NCBI RefSeq assembly: GCF_030811685.1
Contig: NZ_JAUSRF010000008.1
Location: 1-64,000 of the forward strand
Reading direction: 5' to 3'
Source of the DNA: Neorhizobium huautlense
GTDB lineage: Bacteria; Pseudomonadota; Alphaproteobacteria; Rhizobiales; Rhizobiaceae
Length of the DNA: 64,000 nt
The translations under genes and the position numbers were made by a program. The notes below the pieces were generated by a model that was not told the origin of the DNA, did not search any database, and saw only the letters and a program-made list of their open reading frames with translations. Every line of letters starts with the position of its first letter. Position 1 is the first letter of the stretch. Shown here piece after piece: positions 50,475 through 60,368 of the stretch.

Positions 50475-53432
50475 ATGGCAGACAACAACCTTGCACTCGG
50501 CCGGCACGATGGCCCGGATATCTTTGCGGAAGACGACCCGTTGGCGGAACTCGCCCGGATCGTTGGTCACGAGGACAGATCGGCGCGCCCATCTGCTCAG
50601 GCTGCGGCACCGCGCCGTGAACCCGAGTTTAATCTCGAAGACGAATTGATGCGCGAGTTCGAGCGTTACGACGCTCCGCGCCTCGACCCTGCAAACGATG
50701 TCGGTTCCGTCGCAGCGTCCGCGCAGCCACGTCAGCCGGAGCCTGTGTTCGATGCACCGGTCGTGGATGTGCCGCGTCCGGTTGCCGCCGAGCCGACATT
50801 TGAGCAGCCGGCGTTCCAGCCGGCCCAGCCGACGGTGGAGCGCGCGTCGCCGCCGCTTCAGCATCTGCCGTTCGATCTGACCGCCGGCGCGCCGGCCATG
50901 CCGATCCAGCAGCGGCCGCAGTTTTCCCATGCGGATCTGGTTGCCGAACTGGAATCGTCGCTGGCTCCGACGCCTCAGCCGCAATACCAGCAGCCTGAAT
51001 ACGCACAAGCCCAACCCGTTCCGGTCGAGCCGATCCAGCAGCCCGTACCGGTTGCCGTCGAGGCTCCGGTTCAAGCCGAGCCTGCGCCGCGCCCTGTCGA
51101 AAAGGGTTACACGCCGGGCTTTCGCATGCCGATCGCCAATTTCCAGCGCGTCGATATTGCGCCGCGCCAGGCCTATCGCCCGTCGCCGGTGGAGCCAGCC
51201 CAGGTGGCTGTTGCGCCTGTTGCCGCTGTCCAGCCTGTGGAACAGGTCAGGGAAACGGCTGCCGCGTCGAACGAATCGATCTGGAGCAGCCTTGAGCGCG
51301 AATTGACCGGCGAGGGGTTCGAACCCGTCGAAAACAAGCCGGTCGCATTGCCTGTCGCTGAAAAGCCGGCGGAGCTTCCCTCTTTCGAATCGCCAAAACC
51401 GATTGTCGCCGAAGCGCCCATGCGTGCAGAACCGGTTCGTGAAGAACCTGCATTCGAGGCCAAGCCCGAGCCTGTAGCGCCGTTCTCGCAGCTGAAAGAA
51501 ATGGTCTACGATGTGGATCATTTCTCCTCGCAAAAGACGGTTCCTGCGCCGGTTGCACAGCAGCCGGTGGCTGCAAAGCCGGTGGCAACCGATGCCGATC
51601 TGATCGACGACGATTTCGAGCTGGCGCTCGATGATCTGGACCTCGATTTCTCCGACATGTCGCTGGGCAATGACCAGCCGGCACCTGTTGCTGCTGCTCA
51701 GCCCGTCGCGACACCGGCACCTTCCGCGCCTGCCTATGCTGCAAGCCAGCCGGCGCCCGCCTATCGTCCGGCACCGGTTTCTGCGCCGCAGGCCTCGGCT
51801 TATGCGCCAGCCGCCGCTTATGCTTCGGCGAATATCGCGCCTGCAACCGTTGCTCCCGTCGCCGTCGCCCCGTCCGTCGAGGCGTTTGTGCCGGAATTCG
51901 ATGCCGACCATTTCGACCCCACGCTGATCGCCGATGGCGAAGAGCATGTCGAAAGCATGGGCGAGGTCGATGTGCCGGAACTGCCGGTGGAAGAGCCGGT
52001 TGTTGCTGCCAAGCATGATCCGGATTTCGATATCGATCTGGATGCCGAACTGGCCAATCTGTTGCAGGCAGGTCCTGCGAGCGCGCCATCTCTGGTGCGC
52101 GGCAGTGCTGCGGCTGCGCAGAATGCAACGCAGGCACGTCAGCCGATGCCGCGTGCAACACCGACCATCGCGCCTCCACTTGCTCCGGAACAGCCTGCTG
52201 CAGCCGCGCCTGCAAAATCCTCCTACGATGCCGATCTCGATGATTTCGAACGCGCTCTGGAAGAGGATTTCCGCCGCAGCCTGTCCAACCCGTTGCCGGA
52301 CAATGGCCGACTTGCCGATGAAGGTGATGATGGTTACGCGGCACCGGTCGCGCGCCGTCCGATCCGCTGGGGTGCCCCGGCCGCAATCGTCGGTGTTCTG
52401 CTGATGGGTGGCCTTTCCGCTTATGCCTATTATGCCAGCGGTCTTCCCGGCAAGGCGGAGAGCGGCGCGCCGCTGGTCATCGCCGCCGACAAGGATCCGG
52501 TCAAGGTTGCTCCTGAAAATCCGGGCGGCAAGACCGTGCCGAACCAGGACAAGGCCGTTTATGAACGTGTTGCCGGTGGTGCCAATGACGCGCCGCGTCA
52601 GGAAACGCTGATTTCCAGCAATGAAGAGCCGATGGACGTTGTCCAGCGCACGCTGACTTCCGACAACCTGCCTTTGCAGGGTGAAGAAGAGGCGATGACT
52701 GAAAATCTGGACACGCAGGACGAACGTCTTCTGCCGCAGCAGGCAAATGCAGCGACGCAAGGCGATCCCGTGAGCGTGATGCCCCGCAAGGTGCGCACGA
52801 TGGTCGTGCGTCCGGATGGCACGCTGGTCGAACAGGAAGTGACTGCCCCGGCAGCTCCGGTCCAGCAGGCATCGGCCCCGATCCGCACGTCCGTTCCGGA
52901 AAAGCTGCCGGCCCAGCCTGCGCTTGCCGAGCCGACCACCGCTCCGCGCGCCGCTCAGGTCGCTCCGGCCCAGTCGGCGACGCAGCCCGCTCCGATGAGT
53001 GCTCCGCAGGCGCCTGCCGCTCCGGCTCAGGTCGTGACCGCCAGTGCACCGGCGGCTGCCGCTCCGGCACGCCCGGTTCCGGCATCGCGTCCGGCTGACC
53101 AGCCGGTCAATGTCGTGGCGTCGGTATCCGATCGCGGCAATGTCCAGCAGGCTTCGGCATCGCCACAGCAGGCGGCCGCCGTTGGCCCGGGTGGTTATTT
53201 CATCCAGGTCGCCTCGTTGCCGTCGCAGGCCGATGCCCAGAAGTCCTACCAGAACCTGTCGAACAAGTTCGGTAACGTCATCGGTGGCCGCGGCGTCGAT
53301 ATCAAGGCTGCTGCTATTGCCGGCAAGGGTACCTTCTACCGTGTCCGTATTCCGGCCGGCTCGAAGGATGAAGCCGTGCAGCTTTGCGAACGCTATCGTT
53401 CCGCCGGCGGCAGTTGCCTCGTTGCACGCTGA
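50475..53432 (+). CDS. large SPOR-domain cell-division/envelope protein
   Basis: 985 residues. The first 630 are cytoplasmic, low-complexity and rich in Pro, Ala, Val and Gln with acidic islands (LIDDDFELALDDLDLDF near 376; DPDFDIDLDAELANLL near 516). One membrane helix lies at about 632-652 (WGAPAAIVGVLLMGGLSAY). A periplasmic PA-rich linker leads to the C-terminal SPOR domain (about 905-985, GYFIQVASLPSQADAQKSY), which binds denuded septal peptidoglycan. nagZ and scpAB follow. The ATG at 50475 follows GAGGGA closely; a GTG at 50463 is possible. Confidence 0.85.
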   Translation: MADNNLALGRHDGPDIFAEDDPLAELARIVGHEDRSARPSAQAAAPRREPEFNLEDELMREFERYDAPRLDPANDVGSVAASAQPRQPEPVFDAPVVDVPRPVAAEPTFEQPAFQPAQPTVERASPPLQHLPFDLTAGAPAMPIQQRPQFSHADLVAELESSLAPTPQPQYQQPEYAQAQPVPVEPIQQPVPVAVEAPVQAEPAPRPVEKGYTPGFRMPIANFQRVDIAPRQAYRPSPVEPAQVAVAPVAAVQPVEQVRETAAASNESIWSSLERELTGEGFEPVENKPVALPVAEKPAELPSFESPKPIVAEAPMRAEPVREEPAFEAKPEPVAPFSQLKEMVYDVDHFSSQKTVPAPVAQQPVAAKPVATDADLIDDDFELALDDLDLDFSDMSLGNDQPAPVAAAQPVATPAPSAPAYAASQPAPAYRPAPVSAPQASAYAPAAAYASANIAPATVAPVAVAPSVEAFVPEFDADHFDPTLIADGEEHVESMGEVDVPELPVEEPVVAAKHDPDFDIDLDAELANLLQAGPASAPSLVRGSAAAAQNATQARQPMPRATPTIAPPLAPEQPAAAAPAKSSYDADLDDFERALEEDFRRSLSNPLPDNGRLADEGDDGYAAPVARRPIRWGAPAAIVGVLLMGGLSAYAYYASGLPGKAESGAPLVIAADKDPVKVAPENPGGKTVPNQDKAVYERVAGGANDAPRQETLISSNEEPMDVVQRTLTSDNLPLQGEEEAMTENLDTQDERLLPQQANAATQGDPVSVMPRKVRTMVVRPDGTLVEQEVTAPAAPVQQASAPIRTSVPEKLPAQPALAEPTTAPRAAQVAPAQSATQPAPMSAPQAPAAPAQVVTASAPAAAAPARPVPASRPADQPVNVVASVSDRGNVQQASASPQQAAAVGPGGYFIQVASLPSQADAQKSYQNLSNKFGNVIGGRGVDIKAAAIAGKGTFYRVRIPAGSKDEAVQLCERYRSAGGSCLVAR

Positions 53433-53458
53433 CCGAAGTGAAACGTCAAGATCAGGAG

Positions 53459-53482
53459 CGGGGCCGAAAGGCCCCGTTTCGC
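53459..53482 (+). terminator. hairpin after the SPOR gene
   Basis: CGGGGCC (53459-53465) pairs with GGCCCCG (53470-53476) around a GAAA tetraloop and is followed by TTTCG. It partly insulates nagZ from the SPOR gene. Confidence 0.75.
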
Positions 53483-53540
53483 GTTTCAGGGCAATGCAAG
53501 GGCGCTCGCATTTCCTGTTGCGGCCATTATGCTCATTGCC

Positions 53541-54557
53541 ATGAGCGAATCAAAAGCAATGATCCTCGGCTGTGCCGGGACCACCCTGACCGATGACGAG
53601 ATTGCCCTTTACAAGGCCGAACGGCCATGGGGGTTCATCCTGTTTGCCCGCAATCTTCAGGAGCCGCAGCAGATCAAGGATCTGGTGGCTGCCATGCGGG
53701 ATGCGGTGGGGCGGCCGGACGCGCCGGTTTCGATCGATCAGGAAGGCGGACGCGTGCAGCGCATTCGTCCGCCGATGATCGAAAAATATCCGTCTGCGCA
53801 GGTGCTGGGCGATATCTATCGATCTGACCGGGACAAGGGGTTGCGCGCCGCCTGGCTGATGTCGCGCCTGCACGCCTTTGATCTGATGAAGCTCGGCATC
53901 AATGTCGATTGCCTGCCGGTGCTGGATGTGCCGGTGGAAGGCGCGAGCAATGTGATCGGCGACCGTGCCTACGGTTTCGATCCGGTGACGGTGGCCGAGA
54001 TGGGCAAGGCTGCGGCGGAAGGCCTGAAGGCCGGCGGCATGTTGCCGGTCATGAAGCACATCCCCGGCCATGGTCGCGGCATGGCGGATTCGCATCACGA
54101 ACTGCCAGTGGTGACCGTCTCGCGCAAAGATCTCGAAGCGCATGATTTCCGCCCCTTCGTCGCCATGAAGGACGAGTTGATGGCGATGAGCGCACATATC
54201 GTTTTCACGGCGCTCGATCCGGAACGGCCGGCGACGACGTCCCGCAAGGTGATCGACGAGATCATTCGCGGCACGATCGGGTTTGACGGCTTGCTGCTGT
54301 CCGACGACAGCTCCATGAACGCTCTGAAGGGCACGCTTGGCGAACGCGCCGCAAACATTGTCGCGGGCGGCTGCGATATTGTCTTGCATTGCAATGGCGT
54401 GATGGAGGAAATGAAACAGGTCGTGGCCGAGGTGCCGCTGCTGGCTGGTGAAGCCCTGCGGCGCGCTAAGGCGGTCGAGGCCGGTTTCAAGACACCCGAT
54501 TCTGCCGATGAAGCGGCGATCCGGGCGGAATTCTGGTCACTGCTGCCGGCATCGTAA
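53541..54557 (+). CDS. nagZ: beta-N-acetylhexosaminidase (GH3)
   Basis: 338 residues, the size of Gram-negative NagZ. The fold is a TIM barrel with the substrate loop KHIPGHGRGMADSHHE (D/H pair) and nucleophile Asp in LLLSDDSSMNAL. It removes N-acetylglucosamine from muropeptides for wall recycling in the cytoplasm. ATG 53541 (MSESKAM) is favoured; ATG 53529 is also in frame. It begins a run nagZ-scpA-scpB with short gaps. Confidence 0.92.
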   Translation: MSESKAMILGCAGTTLTDDEIALYKAERPWGFILFARNLQEPQQIKDLVAAMRDAVGRPDAPVSIDQEGGRVQRIRPPMIEKYPSAQVLGDIYRSDRDKGLRAAWLMSRLHAFDLMKLGINVDCLPVLDVPVEGASNVIGDRAYGFDPVTVAEMGKAAAEGLKAGGMLPVMKHIPGHGRGMADSHHELPVVTVSRKDLEAHDFRPFVAMKDELMAMSAHIVFTALDPERPATTSRKVIDEIIRGTIGFDGLLLSDDSSMNALKGTLGERAANIVAGGCDIVLHCNGVMEEMKQVVAEVPLLAGEALRRAKAVEAGFKTPDSADEAAIRAEFWSLLPAS

Positions 54558-54580
54558 AGGCCGCGGCACAGGAGAGGCGA

Positions 54581-55420
54581 ATGGCGACGGATACATCGAA
54601 GAGCGCCACGCCGATGGAAAAGCTCTGGCAGGATGCGGAGGACCGTGCGGTCACCGATCCCGCACTTGTGATTGATGTCAGTGGCTTCGAAGGCCCGCTC
54701 GACCTGCTTTTGCATCTCGCCCGCACCCAGAAGGTCGATCTGCAGCGGATTTCCGTGCTGGCGCTGGCCGAGCAATATCTGCTGTTCATTGAAAGCGCAC
54801 GAAAAGTGCGCATCGAACTGGCCGCCGATTATCTGGTGATGGCGGCCTGGCTTGCCTATCTCAAATCCAAGCTGCTGATCCCGCAACAGGTCCGTGGTGA
54901 TGATGGCCCGACAGGTGAGGAAATGGCCGCGATCCTGGCCTTCCGGCTGAAAAGGCTGGAGGCGATGCGCGAGCAGGCGACCATGCTGGTCAATCGGAAC
55001 CGCATTGGCCGAGATATTTTTGTGCGTGGTGCACCTGAACATATTCCGCAGCGCAGCCAATCTGCCTTCGATGCCAGCCTCTACGATCTGTTGTCGGCCT
55101 ATGCCAATCTGCGGCAAAGGCAGGCGGTCACGCAGGTGACGATCGAGCGCCGAAAGGTGTGGTCGCTGGTCGAGGCCCGGCAATTGCTCACCGACATGAT
55201 CGGCGAGATCGGAGACTGGACGGCGCTGCAGGATTATCTCCTGCAATATATGCCGGCAGAAGAACGGATAACGGCGACGGCCAGTGCCTTTGCCGCTTCT
55301 CTGGAGCTGGTGCGTGAGGGCAAGCTGGAAATCCGTCAGGATGGCGCATTCCAGCCGATCTACATGCGTCAGGGGCAGAAAAATCCAGCGCCGGTAAGGC
55401 CGGCCTCACAGGAGAAGTAG
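54581..55420 (+). CDS. scpA: segregation and condensation protein A
   Basis: 279 residues. The ScpA N-terminus VDVSGFEGPLDLLLHLARTQ-type region (here ALVIDVSGFEGPLDLLLHL) binds the Smc coiled coil, followed by KVDLQRISVLALAEQYL, and a C-terminal winged helix begins near residue 190. It is the kleisin of the Smc-ScpAB complex. AGGAGAGGCGA precedes the ATG. nagZ ends 23 bases before; scpB follows. Confidence 0.92.
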   Translation: MATDTSKSATPMEKLWQDAEDRAVTDPALVIDVSGFEGPLDLLLHLARTQKVDLQRISVLALAEQYLLFIESARKVRIELAADYLVMAAWLAYLKSKLLIPQQVRGDDGPTGEEMAAILAFRLKRLEAMREQATMLVNRNRIGRDIFVRGAPEHIPQRSQSAFDASLYDLLSAYANLRQRQAVTQVTIERRKVWSLVEARQLLTDMIGEIGDWTALQDYLLQYMPAEERITATASAFAASLELVREGKLEIRQDGAFQPIYMRQGQKNPAPVRPASQEK

Positions 55421-55448
55421 AGTGCAGGCGGGAACCAAGGAATTCTTG

Positions 55449-56150
55449 ATGCCGGAACCGGACGAAGAGAGCGGGGAGGGCGAGGTCGCGCGCTTCACCA
55501 TGTCCGATCTCGATATCCAGCGCACGGTGGAGGCGCTGGTCTTCGCCTCTGCAGAGCCCGTATCCGAAGCCTATCTTGCCGACCGCCTGCCGCGTGGCAC
55601 GGATGTGGCCGCGGCGATGCATCAGCTTGCCGCGTTTTATGCCGGCCGTGGCGTCAATCTTTTGCGCGTCGAAGATCGCTGGGCATTTCGCACGGCCGCC
55701 GACCTGTCCTTCATGATCCGCCGTGATGAGACGGAAGTGAAGAAGCTGTCGCGGGCCGCGCTGGAGGTCCTGGCGATTATTGCCTATCACCAGCCGGTGA
55801 CACGCGCCGAGATCGAGGAAATCCGAGGTGTTCAGACCTCCAAGGGTACGCTAGACGTGCTGATGGAAGCGGGCTGGGTGCGTTTTCGTGGCCGTCGCCG
55901 TTCGCCGGGGCGTCCGGTGACGCTCGGCACGACAATCAGTTTCCTCGACCATTTCGGTCTGGAGGAGCTGCGCGATCTGCCGGGCCTTGAGGAATTGAAG
56001 GGGGCAGGGCTGCTGTCCGGCCGTATTCCGCCGAACTTCAATATTCCGGTTCCCTCAATGGGCGATGACCTGACCGAGGACGAGGATCCGATCACCCAGC
56101 TGGATCTGGAGGAGCTCGGCCTTCTGGCGCCAAGCGGCGGTGACGATTGA
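55449..56150 (+). CDS. scpB: segregation and condensation protein B
   Basis: 233 residues. Two winged-helix domains: LDIQRTVEALVFASAEPVSE with the first, and RAALEVLAIIAYHQPVTRAEIEEIRG with the second. ScpB dimers bind ScpA and regulate Smc ATPase in chromosome segregation. The ATG at 55449 has AGGA 8 bases upstream; a GTG at 55422 directly after scpA would add nine residues. It is followed by 176 bases holding the tatA promoter. Confidence 0.92.
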   Translation: MPEPDEESGEGEVARFTMSDLDIQRTVEALVFASAEPVSEAYLADRLPRGTDVAAAMHQLAAFYAGRGVNLLRVEDRWAFRTAADLSFMIRRDETEVKKLSRAALEVLAIIAYHQPVTRAEIEEIRGVQTSKGTLDVLMEAGWVRFRGRRRSPGRPVTLGTTISFLDHFGLEELRDLPGLEELKGAGLLSGRIPPNFNIPVPSMGDDLTEDEDPITQLDLEELGLLAPSGGDD

Positions 56151-56326
56151 CCATGCGACCGGTAAGGCTGCCGCCCGGTGCGGCTTTGATGACGCAGTCG
56201 TTATCGGTTGGCTCACATAGAAGCCCCTTACGCGGTGTATGGACCGATTTCGTGTTTGAAAAATCGCGATAATAAGCTTACATCGGGCCTAATGCGCGGT
56301 TGCCGCGCGATCCATGGAGTTAAATA

Positions 56327-56536
56327 ATGGGTACTTTCAGTGTATGGCATTGGTTGATCGTTCTGGTCATCGTGCTGATCTTCTTTGGTCGCGGCAAGAT
56401 CCCGGACCTGATGGGTGACGTTGCAAAGGGCATCAAGAGCTTCAAGAAGGGCATGGCTGACGACGACGCTCCTGCGGATAACGGCAAGACCGTTGATGGC
56501 CGTACCGTCGACCACAAGGCCGAAGAGACCAAGTAA
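56327..56536 (+). CDS. tatA: Sec-independent translocase protein TatA
   Basis: 69 residues. A single membrane helix ([15 protein letters not shown]) is followed by [22 protein letters not shown], the amphipathic helix characteristic of TatA, and a short polar tail. TatA oligomers form the pore for folded proteins. First of tatABC; likely cargo in this window includes CpdB and the dehydrogenase small subunit. GGAG precedes the ATG. Confidence 0.95.
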   Translation: MGTFSVWHWLIVLVIVLIFFGRGKIPDLMGDVAKGIKSFKKGMADDDAPADNGKTVDGRTVDHKAEETK

Positions 56537-56592
56537 GCGAAATGGCTTCGGGCTCAGCGGATTGCGGGCGCGAAGCGGCGGGAGCCTTGTGA

Positions 56593-57363
56593 ATGTTGGA
56601 TATCGGCTGGACCGAGCTTTTGGTCATAGCGATCGTCCTGATCGTTGTGGTCGGGCCGAAAGATTTGCCCCCCATGTTGCGGGCGTTCGGAAAAATGACG
56701 AGCAATCTGCGCAAGATGGCCGGCGATTTCCGCACCCAGTTCGATGAGGCGCTGCGTGAAGCGGACATGGACGATGTGCGTAAGACGATCTCTGACGCCA
56801 AGAGCCTGAACCCCGCCAATGCGTTGCGCGATGCCATCAATCCCCTGCGCCAGATGGGGCAGGAGATTCGCGATGACCTTCAGAAGGCGACTGCGGTGCC
56901 AAAGCCCGCAGACAGCGTGACGTCGGCTGACGATCCGTTACTGACGGGCGAGAACGCGGATGAAGCCGCCGACGTGGCTACCCCGCAGACGGCGACAGCA
57001 CCGGTTCAGCCTGCGGCCACGGCTGCTGCTGCGCCCGTTGCCACGGCTGCAGCAGCGCCGGCCAAGCCTGCCGCGAGCTCTGCTGTGCCGGACACATTGA
57101 CCTCCGCCCCGGAAGTTCCCGTCCGCAAGCCGCGCGCTTCGCGCAGCAAGGCCGAGACGCCTGTCACCGCCGAGGCTCCGGTCAAGCCGGTCGCGAAGAA
57201 GACAGGCGCTTCTGCTCCCAAAGCCGCCGCAAAGCCGGCATCTGCAAAAGCCACCGCGACCAAGGCGCCCGCCAAGAAAGCCGCAAAGCCGGACACGGCA
57301 GTGGCCGCAGTAAAGACACCGCGCGCACCCAAAAAGGCGGCCGCGCCGAAGGATGAAGCATGA
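56593..57363 (+). CDS. tatB: Sec-independent translocase protein TatB
   Basis: 256 residues. MLDIGWTELLVIAIVLIVVVGPKDLPPMLRA is the classical TatB membrane helix with G-P hinge, then an amphipathic helix. From about residue 105 the tail is Ala/Pro/Lys-rich (AAAPVATAAAAPAKPA), longer than in E. coli TatB (171) and low-complexity. It recognises twin-arginine signals with TatC. It overlaps tatC by four bases (ATGA). Confidence 0.93.
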   Translation: MLDIGWTELLVIAIVLIVVVGPKDLPPMLRAFGKMTSNLRKMAGDFRTQFDEALREADMDDVRKTISDAKSLNPANALRDAINPLRQMGQEIRDDLQKATAVPKPADSVTSADDPLLTGENADEAADVATPQTATAPVQPAATAAAAPVATAAAAPAKPAASSAVPDTLTSAPEVPVRKPRASRSKAETPVTAEAPVKPVAKKTGASAPKAAAKPASAKATATKAPAKKAAKPDTAVAAVKTPRAPKKAAAPKDEA

Positions 57364-58187
57364 CCGGCGATATCGACGACAAGCCACAGCCGTTGATCGA
57401 ACATCTGATGGAGCTGCGCACGCGGCTCATCTGGTCGCTGGCCGCATTTTTTGCGGCATTCCTCGTCTGCTTCTTTTTTGCCAAGGCGCTCTTCAATTTC
57501 CTCGTTCAGCCTTACAAATGGGCTGTGCTGTGGGCCGGTCTCGACCTGTCGAAGTCCGAGCTGATCTATACCGCGCCGCAGGAATTTTTCTTCACGCAGG
57601 TGAAGGTGGCGATGTTCGGCGCGCTGGTGATCGCATTCCCGATCATTGCCTCGCAGCTCTACAAGTTCGTGGCACCGGGCCTCTACAAGAACGAGAAGGC
57701 GGCTTTCCTGCCGTTCCTGATCGCTTCACCGATCCTGTTCCTGCTCGGCGCAGCACTCGTCTATTTCTTCTTCACGCCCATGGTCATGTGGTTCTTCCTG
57801 GCCATGCAGCAGGCGCCAACAGAAGGCGGCGTGGCGATTTCGCTTCTGCCGAAGGTTTCGGAATATCTCAGCCTGATCATGACGCTGGTCGTGTCCTTCG
57901 GCCTGGTGTTCCAGCTGCCGGTCGTCACGACCCTGCTCGCCCGCGTTGGCCTTCTGACCAGCGAGTGGCTGCGTGAGAAGCGCAAGTTCGCGATTGTCAT
58001 CGCGTTTGTCGTCGCAGCCGTGCTGACGCCGCCGGACCCGCTGTCCCAGATCGGTCTTGCGCTGCCGACGATCCTTCTCTACGAGATTTCCATCTATGCC
58101 GCACGACTCGTGGAGCGTAAGCGCAAGGATCAGGAATTGGCTGAATCCGGCGACAGCTCTGACGTTTCCCAAGCGGACAAGGCCTAA
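57360..58187 (+). CDS. tatC: Sec-independent translocase protein TatC
   Basis: 275 residues with six membrane helices. LIEHLMELRTRLIWSLAAF is the conserved N-terminal segment, FFTQVKVAMFGALVIAFP the second, and LTPPDPLSQIGLALPTILLYE the C-terminal signature. It is the receptor core for twin-arginine signals. It ends the tatABC operon; serS starts 101 bases further. Confidence 0.96.
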   Translation: MTGDIDDKPQPLIEHLMELRTRLIWSLAAFFAAFLVCFFFAKALFNFLVQPYKWAVLWAGLDLSKSELIYTAPQEFFFTQVKVAMFGALVIAFPIIASQLYKFVAPGLYKNEKAAFLPFLIASPILFLLGAALVYFFFTPMVMWFFLAMQQAPTEGGVAISLLPKVSEYLSLIMTLVVSFGLVFQLPVVTTLLARVGLLTSEWLREKRKFAIVIAFVVAAVLTPPDPLSQIGLALPTILLYEISIYAARLVERKRKDQELAESGDSSDVSQADKA

Positions 58188-58288
58188 TTCGTTCCGGAAC
58201 ACTGTTCAGCTCAGGCCGGAGCAAAACTCACGGCCGAGCCGGCTGGCGCGGCCCATACCGATACCCAGACCGATGACGTGGAACGACG

Positions 58289-59569
58289 ATGCTCGATATC
58301 AAGTGGATCCGTGAGAACCCGCAGGCGCTCGACGCAGCCCTTGCCAAGCGTGGCGCCGAGCCGCAGGCCGCATCCCTCGTAGCGCTGGATGAAAAGCGCC
58401 GCGCGGTGATTGCACGCCTGCAGGACATGCAGTCCCGTCGCAATGCCGCCTCCAAGGAAATCGGCGCCGCCATGGCGCAGAAGAACATGGAACTGGCGGA
58501 AAAGCTCAAAGCCGAAGTGGCGACGATCAAGGACGCCATGCCTGAAGCCGAGCAGGAAGAGCGCGAAGTCAGCGCTGCCCTTGACGACATGCTATCGCGC
58601 ATTCCCAACATTCCGCACGATGACGTGCCGGTCGGCGAAGATGAAGGCGGCAACGTCGTTGCCCGCGTTGTCGGCGAAAAGCCGCGCTGGAACCACGTCG
58701 CCAGGGAGCATTTCGAAATCGGCGAAGCCCTCGGTTACATGGATTTCGACCGCGCGGCCAAACTTTCGGGTTCGCGCTTCACTGTGCTGACCAGCCAGCT
58801 GGCGCGTCTCGAGCGTGCGCTCGGCCAGTTCATGATCGACCTGCATACCGGCGAACACGGCTATACCGAAGTATCGTCGCCGCTGATGGTGCGTGACGAG
58901 GCGATGTTTGGCACTGGCCAGCTGCCGAAATTTTCGGAAGACCTGTTCAAGACCACCGATGGCCGTTGGCTTATTCCGACTGCCGAGGTAACGCTGACCA
59001 ATCTCGTGTCGAACGAAATTCTCGATCAGGAAAAGCTGCCGCTGCGCTTCACCGCGCTGACGCCGTCCTTCCGCTCGGAAGCAGGCTCTGCCGGTCGCGA
59101 TACGCGCGGCATGCTGCGCCAGCACCAGTTCTGGAAATGCGAACTCGTGTCGATCACCGATCAGGAAAGCTCGCTGGAAGAGCATGAGCGGATGACCGCC
59201 TGCGCCGAAGAGGTGCTGAAGCGCCTCGGTCTGCATTTCCGCACCATGACGCTGTGCACCGGCGACATGGGTTTTGGCGCGCGCAAGACCTACGATCTGG
59301 AAGTCTGGCTGCCGGGCCAGAACGCCTATCGCGAAATCTCGTCCTGCTCGGTCTGCGGTGATTTCCAGGGCCGTCGCATGAATGCGCGTTATCGCGGCAA
59401 GGAAGACAAGGCGACCCGTTTCGTTCACACGCTGAACGGCTCGGGCACGGCTGTCGGTCGCTGCCTGATCGCGGTTCTGGAAAATTACCTGAACGAAGAC
59501 GGTTCTGTCACAATTCCGGATGCACTTCTGCCCTACATGGGCGGCCTTACAAAAATCGAAAAAGCATAA
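58289..59569 (+). CDS. serS: seryl-tRNA synthetase
   Basis: 426 residues, class II. An N-terminal coiled coil (about 30-105, [13 protein letters not shown] to [13 protein letters not shown]) clamps the long variable arm of tRNA(Ser). Motif 2 is [25 protein letters not shown], near residue 263, and motif 3 ends in [15 protein letters not shown]. It charges tRNA(Ser) and tRNA(Sec). surE starts 10 bases after. The ribosome site before the ATG is only GGA. Confidence 0.97.
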   Translation: MLDIKWIRENPQALDAALAKRGAEPQAASLVALDEKRRAVIARLQDMQSRRNAASKEIGAAMAQKNMELAEKLKAEVATIKDAMPEAEQEEREVSAALDDMLSRIPNIPHDDVPVGEDEGGNVVARVVGEKPRWNHVAREHFEIGEALGYMDFDRAAKLSGSRFTVLTSQLARLERALGQFMIDLHTGEHGYTEVSSPLMVRDEAMFGTGQLPKFSEDLFKTTDGRWLIPTAEVTLTNLVSNEILDQEKLPLRFTALTPSFRSEAGSAGRDTRGMLRQHQFWKCELVSITDQESSLEEHERMTACAEEVLKRLGLHFRTMTLCTGDMGFGARKTYDLEVWLPGQNAYREISSCSVCGDFQGRRMNARYRGKEDKATRFVHTLNGSGTAVGRCLIAVLENYLNEDGSVTIPDALLPYMGGLTKIEKA

Positions 59570-59579
59570 GGCCTGACAA

Positions 59580-60338
59580 ATGCGCATTCTCCTGACCAAT
59601 GACGACGGTATCCATGCAGAAGGCCTCGCGGTTCTCGAACGGATTGCTCGCCAGCTTTCCGACGATGTCTGGATCGTCGCGCCGGAAACCGACCAGAGCG
59701 GTTTTGCCCATTCGCTGACGCTGTCGGAGCCGCTGCGGCTGCGCAAGATCAGCGACAGGCATTACGCGCTGCGCGGCACGCCGACCGATTGCGTCATCAT
59801 GGGCATGCGTCAGGTCATGGGGGCTAAACCCGATCTGGTTCTCTCCGGCGTCAATGTCGGTGCCAACCTCGCCGACGATGTTACCTATTCCGGCACGGTT
59901 GCGGGTGCCATGGAAGGCACGCTGCAGGGCGTGCGTTCGATCGCGCTCAGCCAGGCGTATGTGAAGCAGGATGGTGCCAAGGTTGTGCCGTGGGAAACCA
60001 CCGAAGCGCATGCCGTCGGTGTGATCCGTAAACTGCTTGAAGCCGAAGTACCCGCCGGCACGCTGCTCAATGTCAATTTCCCGGCCTGCACGCCGGACGA
60101 AGTCACCGGCATCGAGGTGACGGCGCAGGGCAAGACCGATTTCGACCTGTCCGTCGACGAGCGCAAGGATGGCCGCGGTTTCCCGTATTATTGGCTTTAT
60201 TTCGCGTCCCGCGCCGGTCGTCCGGGCGAGGGCACCGATCTCTATGCCATTCGCGAGAACCGAATTTCGGTGACGCCACTGAAGCTGGACCTGACCGATT
60301 ATTCGGTGCAGGATCAGTTGACGAAGGTTCTGGGCTAA
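59580..60338 (+). CDS. surE: 5'/3'-nucleotidase SurE
   Basis: 252 residues. [16 protein letters not shown] carries the metal Asp pair, [16 protein letters not shown] the loop, and [20 protein letters not shown] the catalytic core. It hydrolyses nucleoside monophosphates and related phosphates in stationary phase. serS-surE-pcm-nlpD is a conserved cluster also seen, in part, in E. coli. AAGGCC precedes the ATG. Confidence 0.95.
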   Translation: MRILLTNDDGIHAEGLAVLERIARQLSDDVWIVAPETDQSGFAHSLTLSEPLRLRKISDRHYALRGTPTDCVIMGMRQVMGAKPDLVLSGVNVGANLADDVTYSGTVAGAMEGTLQGVRSIALSQAYVKQDGAKVVPWETTEAHAVGVIRKLLEAEVPAGTLLNVNFPACTPDEVTGIEVTAQGKTDFDLSVDERKDGRGFPYYWLYFASRAGRPGEGTDLYAIRENRISVTPLKLDLTDYSVQDQLTKVLG

Positions 60339-60368
60339 GGCCCTTTGGTTTTGTAACGGAGTAACTGC

